Below, in pieces: positions 59,151 to 64,000 of a DNA stretch of 64,000 bases. Source of the stretch: Perilla frutescens (lineage: Eukaryota > Streptophyta > Magnoliopsida > Lamiales > Lamiaceae); NCBI GenBank assembly GCA_026008535.1, contig BRKX01000006.1, positions 40,970,664-41,034,663 on the forward strand, in the 5' to 3' direction. Position 1 is the stretch's first letter; each line of letters starts with the position of its first letter. The position numbers were made by a program, and so were the translations under genes. A model generated the notes under the pieces. That model made no database searches. It was not told the DNA's origin and saw only the letters and a program-made list of their open reading frames with translations.

Positions 59151-61160
59151 ACCTAACGAAACTGAGTTTAAATAACATTGCCCGTAACGAAAATTTTGTA
59201 TTACTTTCGTTTAGGGCTAAAATCATAACGAAAATTTTATAAAAACTAACATTATTATTTTTTATGTAGAATGAAAAAAAAATTATTACTTTCGTTAAGG
59301 GCTGAAATAATAACCAAAATTTTATAAAAAATGACGTAATTATTTTATATGCATAACGAAATAAAATTAATTATTTTCGTTAAAGGCTTTATGCATAACG
59401 AAAGTTTTAGTTAAACTCTCATAACGATTTTTTTATGCATAACGAAATCTTATGCATAATGATTTTTTTCCTTAATTTTTTTTTACTTTCATTGGCTAAC
59501 ATTAAATGAACATAAAATGCGTTATTGTTTCTTTATGTGTTGGTCAAAATGAGGTAGGTAAAATGTATAAATTTGTATTTGTATAGGTAGTTATTAGTTG
59601 AGGCAAATTAAATTCAATTTAATGCATTTAATTTTGTGTAAGAGAGGTTGGTGGTATAATGTACTTATATTGAAGGTAGGGTTTGATCCCGAACATTCAA
59701 CACCAAAACACAAAAAATATATTGAGAGTTTGATATAGAAGAATATTGAAGAAAGCAACAACGTCTTCATCAAGAAAATACTCTCCGGCCGGCCTCAAAA
59801 AGTTATAAATTTTGAAAGGTACGTTTCGAGTTTATTTGTAAAAGAAACATAGAATTTTTGTTGTAAAGGTACCTATTGTTACGTTTCTATGTTTATAGTT
59901 CTAAAATAACATGTAAGTTTATAAACTAGTGTTGTGGATGCTTGATTTAATTTTCATTATTCATGAAATGAATTTTCGTTATGCATAATATGAAAATTAT
60001 CGTTATGGCTTTACTTTAGTTATGATTAAATTTTCGTTATTGCCTAAATGAGTTTTCGTTATGTTGAAATTAGATTTTCGTTGATGTTAATTTTCTATTT
60101 TCGTTATGTTGAAAATTTAGTTTTCGTTATGCATAAATTTAAATTGTCATTATCTTTAAAATTAACTTTCGTTATGTTAAAATTAATTTTTCGTTATAGT
60201 TCAATTTAAATGGTCATTATGTTAAAAACCAAAGTTTCGTTATTGATAAATTAAAAACTAAATTTTCGTTATTGCCTAAATGAGTTTTCATTATGGCTAA
60301 ATTAATTTTCGTTATTGCCTACATAAAATTTTCGTTATTGCCTACATAAAATTCACATAACCCGTTGTCATAACGAAATTTTTTTAAAACCTAACGTTAA
60401 GGCATAACGAAAAGTGAAAATGAATAACGATTGGCCCTAACGAATTTTTTTTGAAAAACTACATGTTTTAAACATTTTGTGCTATTATTATTAAAATATT
60501 ATTATTTATATTAATTATTTCTGTAATTTTTTAGTATAGTATTATTCAGACTAATATTATTATTACATTTTTTTTACAATGAAACTAAGTTTATCTTTCA
60601 ATTATGATTAACTTAAACTTATTTAATTATTTTTTAGAATAACGATAATATTAATAAAAAAGATCTCGATCCCTACCAATTTCACGTAACGAAAATTGAT
60701 ATTAAATCGAAATCGTTATGCTTTGTTTTAAACGATTGGTGTAACCATAACGGAATTAACAAATTGTTATGTTTTGTTTTAAAAATAATAATAACGATTC
60801 TTAGTAATGATAACGAAATTAATTTTTAATGCATAAAGATTCCTAGTAACGATAATAAATTGTTAAGAAATTGTTATTCTTAGTAACGATTCTTAATAAC
60901 ATAATGACTCTTTATAATAATAATTGTTATTCTTAATAACGATTCTTAGCCCATAACGAAAGTTTAAAAATAAGAATGATTTGTAATGATTTGTAACGAG
61001 AATGCCATTATGATTTGTAACGAAAGTTTAACAAATATTTGTGTAACTTAATAATAATCGTTATTCCCCATAGTTAAAATAATTTTAACAATAATTAAAA
61101 AATATAAATAACGATTATTAATTGATTAGTGAAAGTTTAGAATAACGATTTGGTATATGT
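59150..61160. repeat. Field of TAACGAAA/TTTCGTTA motifs
   Basis: Dozens of short motifs of the form (A/T)TAACGAAA(A/T)TT and their inverse TTTTCGTTAT(G/T) crowd this 2-kb stretch. The direct form dominates at about 59165-59470, the inverse form at 59965-60340, and mixed forms with AATAACGATT from 60370 to 61150. It is not a regular tandem repeat because spacing varies. Between 59690 and 59880 a less repetitive piece with possible splice donors (GAAAGGTACGT) might belong to a transcript leader. Such dense motif fields resemble subterminal transposase-binding regions. Confidence 0.6.
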
Positions 61161-61431
61161 GGTGAGACGTCTCATACCCGTCCCAGGTGTCCGAGTAGAC
61201 AGACGGAGGACCTAGATTGATAATATGGTTGGCTTGCAGTGATAATATGGTTTATCTCGACTTTGGTTGTATTTGTTTAAAATGATAATGATGTCTACTT
61301 TGGTTATATTTGTTTAAAAATCATGTAGTCAACAAACATATTTGAGCGAAATGAACGAGCAATGTCAAATGCAATACATACATGAATAAAATGAACGAGC
61401 GGTGTCAATGTCAAATGCAATACATCATAAG
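61161..61431. other. 3' flank of the DUF1985-Ulp1 gene
   Basis: Unremarkable sequence just after the stop codon at 61432-61434, probably 3' UTR and flank. A small direct repeat occurs (ATTTGTTTAAAATGATAATGATG and ATTTGTTTAAAAATCATGTAG near 61268 and 61308; GAACGAGC at about 61353 and 61393). Confidence 0.35.
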
Positions 61432-64000
61432 TCACTCTAGACGGCCATAGCTAAGTGAGAAGATCCTCTTTGCTACGGAAAGCCGATATCTCTGAATATC
61501 ATATGGCCTGACATCAAGACTAGGAGTGCCAAACAACAAACGATCCACATACATCATAGCATAAACACCACAACTGATGCTGTCGAACTGCGCAAACTGC
61601 TCTTGGATAGTCTTGTCCAGTGTCATGGCTAAGAGATGTGTATCTGGCCTATTCCGACCTCTCCAGAAACCAGCACTCCACATGACGCGTGGCAGTAGAC
61701 GTAGGAGCGGTAGCAACTCTCGATCACGCCTCTGACCCATCTCTCTGTTCTCCGGGAGGTGCATCTGGAACAATAACGAGTCATACAACTCGACTCTCCA
61801 CGTCTCGAAACAGATACGTACAGTGACCCAGTGAGCATTTCCAACATTGCATATCATGATCGCCTACATAAATGATAATGATTAACGGATGAATATAAAA
61901 AAATCATCATAGATAGTATGATAAGTGTACTTGAAAGTTCACTTACATAACGAGCTCTCGTCCATGGGACCTCCTGGACGCCACCCTTGCCTCTAATTAC
62001 ATCAAGTAAGGCATCTGGAGGATCCCAGTGCAGATATCTGTCCTCACCATACTCTTCCACACAGTCAGGATCTCTTAGATGAAGCTTCTTCCATGCTGAC
62101 TGTAGCTGAACCTGAAAAAAACACATGAACAAATCAAGCTTCGACACACAGAGATAATGAAATACAAAAAAAAAGAAAAGAATGTCTCTTGAACTTACAA
62201 AAAAATATGGAGAGCAAATCACAACATCGCTCCTGTGCCTTCTGAAAAGTCGTCGCTTCACCTCAAGCAAGAAATGTGCAACCATCTCATAATCAACGAG
62301 CTCATTAACATCCTCCATACGCTCAAAAAATGCCTGCCAGAGTGTGCCAGCGGTGGGAATAACCTGGATATTCACCCCATGACCCTTCCTCCTGAATTCT
62401 GTGTATCCAAAATCTACCCTACGCGCTTCATCCGCCTCCAGTAACTCAAATATCGACGAACGCGTGGCAGACGAGGGGCCAACAGATGACGGCTGGGTAG
62501 ACGACGGGCCTGGAGATGACTGCGCGTCTGACGAAGGGCGCGAAGAAGATCGACCCACAGATGATCTGCCTCTTGCTTTCCCCCCTCTCATACGGGGGGA
62601 CATATGACGCGCTGTGGGGCCCCTGGGTGGTGTGGGGTCTCTGGGAGGTGGTGTGGGGTCTCTAGGAGGTGTGGGACCCCTGGGAGGTGGTGTGGGGTCT
62701 CTGGGCACCGGTGTAGGCCCTCTGGGTGGTGTAGGCGACCTGCGTAGCCGACCCATAACAAGGTCTTCCAACCGCCCCATCCGATCAGATAAGCCTTCAA
62801 TCATCCCTCTGATACTGTTCTCCATCTGTCTGAAATTATTCTCCATCTGACCCATAATGCGGGCTTCTGAGGCAGCAACAACGTGGATAACACGATCGAA
62901 CCAACCAGGACGTGGACTGGACTCTCCACGGCTCCCCTCATGGCTCCTCCTCGGTCGCTTACTGCCTGTCGGTCGAGGAAGACTCTCACTGCGGTCCGGT
63001 CCCTGCTCCGAGGGTCCAGGTCCCTCATCCGGCTCGTCTAACAAACGGTGTGCCGTCTGTGGAGCCTGCTGCTGTGCAGTACGGGCACTCCTACGCTGTG
63101 GTGCTGGGTTGACGACGTCAGAGATCCCCTTGCATGTCCCCGGGACCACACGACGGGCAACCCCAGCCAGCAACTTCTTCTTGGAGACCTTTCGAGGTAC
63201 CACGTACCTCACACCCAACAAACTATCTCCATCCAAGCTCTGAACATATGGGGTCAGGAGCTCCGCTGCTGATGGCACCATCGGATGGACATCCATCTGC
63301 ACCAATAACGAACACCATGTTAATATTAACCAATATTACTTCAATTTAATAATTAAAATTATTTATATAAAAGAGGTTACCTGTCTATCAAAAAATCTGG
63401 AGAGGTCGATGCTCGGGGCTATGAATGACCACCTCAATAAGCGAGGTGTGATCATCTGACCTCCAGGGACGCCCAAATGACAGACAATCTCGGGGAAAAC
63501 CTCACAGGCCCATGCCTGGTTTAAAACATAGAATATCATGTAAGTATAATATCAAATCACTAAAACATAAATTTTTCATGATAAATTCGACTAATTACCT
63601 GAAATGCCCAAACAGGTCCGTACCAATGATACGCTCCGTCCCCCTGTGGGCCCATATCCCGTCGAGCTCTAGGGAGAATGCTGACAAAGTGCATCAGGAT
63701 CTGAAATGTGTATCCCCCCCATGGAAAAGAATTCCACGCATCAGCATCCTCCACCAGGGCCCACACCCAGTCATCGATCGTACGTCCAGGGTCCTGGCAA
63801 AATAACATCCGGTACACGATCAGGATGTTCGCAATCTTCACGTAATCTGGAGGGTGGTTGGCTAGACGCATCGCCGTGAACTTCTCATACATCTGTGCAA
63901 TTGTCGTCTTCTTCCCTTCAAATAGCCGGTGATAGATGCCCCTGGCTGGAATCACATGAGCCGCATTCGGATTGAAACTGGACGGCCCGAACCGCAAGCC
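61432..64000 (-). CDS. DUF1985 + Ulp1-like cysteine protease, probably transposon-borne (5' end outside window)
   Basis: Five exons can be joined in frame on the minus strand: 64000-63599 (open at the edge), 63515-63381, 63296-62199, 62111-61947 and 61863-61432, all with GT/AG borders and codon-phase 0. Exons 1-2 match DUF1985 (DDWVWALVEDADAWNSFPWG, YGPVWAFQ, then AWACEVFPEI). Exon 3 is a long, probably disordered linker with ~10 PTPPRD/PTPPRG repeats, a Ser/Arg-rich part and a short coiled coil (MGQMENNFRQMENSIRGMIE). Exon 5 ends with the C48 Ulp1 fold: HWV (His at 61831-61833), YDS (Asp at 61780-61782) and SISCGVY (Cys at 61570-61572), with Gln shortly before. The catalytic set therefore looks intact. 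DUF1985-Ulp1 proteins often ride on Mutator-like (Kaonashi/KIUL) elements; their target is unknown. No transposase is visible here. Confidence 0.72.
62605..62745 (-). repeat. Coding minisatellite (PTPPRD/PTPPRG repeats)
   Basis: Tandem 15-24 bp units with GGTGTGGGGTCTCTGGGAGG on the plus strand encode the Pro-Thr-Arg repeats of the DUF1985-Ulp1 linker on the minus strand. The Gly-rich open frame on the plus strand here is a by-product. Confidence 0.8.

Noticed and set aside
61629..61847. 72-residue minus-strand frame overlapping the Ulp1 exon
   Set aside because: It is an out-of-frame shadow of the protease domain.
62112..62198. Continuous frame through exons 3 and 4 of the DUF1985-Ulp1 gene (FFFFVFHYLCVSKL)
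   Set aside because: It is better read as an 87-bp in-frame intron with GTAAGT and TTTTTCAG borders; removing it leaves the flanking protein sequence natural. RNA data would decide.
62614..62850. Gly-rich plus-strand open frame
   Set aside because: It is the complement of the Pro-rich repeat region of the DUF1985-Ulp1 gene.

Overview
The window looks like nuclear DNA of a flowering plant, most probably a eudicot. It is AT-rich, its genes carry plant-type introns and plant-specific families, and most of it is transposon-derived. I see no rRNA, tRNA or CRISPR array and no sign of bacterial DNA. The species cannot be named from the sequence.

Only three host genes are convincing. A TRM61-type tRNA m1A58 methyltransferase subunit (5953-7599, minus, 3 exons, 309 aa) lies at the left. 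A BOD1/SHG1-domain protein (14837-19189, plus, 3 exons, 249 aa) carries three PPGF motifs and a 3.46-kb first intron. An intronless subtilase of the SBT1 type (21125-23350, minus, 741 aa) has a complete catalytic set and a TATA box. A fourth gene, cut by the right edge (61432-64000, minus, at least 5 exons), encodes a DUF1985 plus Ulp1-like cysteine protease. It is probably transposon-borne.

The rest is layered mobile DNA. 1-5160: an LTR with a tRNA-Asp-type primer site, an element with a minisatellite, and a solo LTR. 7930-14540: an RNase H fragment, possible Helitron termini, a Tourist-like MITE and hAT-like debris. 24549-31199: a Copia-like solo LTR with perfect target duplication, a CACTA-type end and worn LTR fragments. 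31200-36026: the 3' half of a Sirevirus-like Copia element, including an env-position gene. 36032-48153: a nested stack in which a 5.3-kb non-autonomous LTR element (target duplication ATGAC) sits inside an older LTR-like sequence, followed by a 3.6-kb solo LTR (target duplication AAAAC).

The right third holds the most unusual structure: a 4.2-kb fold-back element (50179-54377) with arms of about 2 kb built partly of ~340-bp tandem units and flanked by a 10-bp duplication. Next to it is a 2.9-kb terminal-inverted-repeat element (55669-58552) with an internal ~255-bp tandem array. A 2-kb field of TAACGAAA-type motifs then runs up to the DUF1985-Ulp1 gene.

The three host genes act separately (tRNA modification, probable histone-methylation complex, secreted proteolysis) and do not form a cluster. 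The window mainly shows a gene-poor region built by repeated insertion and LTR-LTR recombination. Element ends and duplications were read by eye; identities and family names need alignment to confirm.
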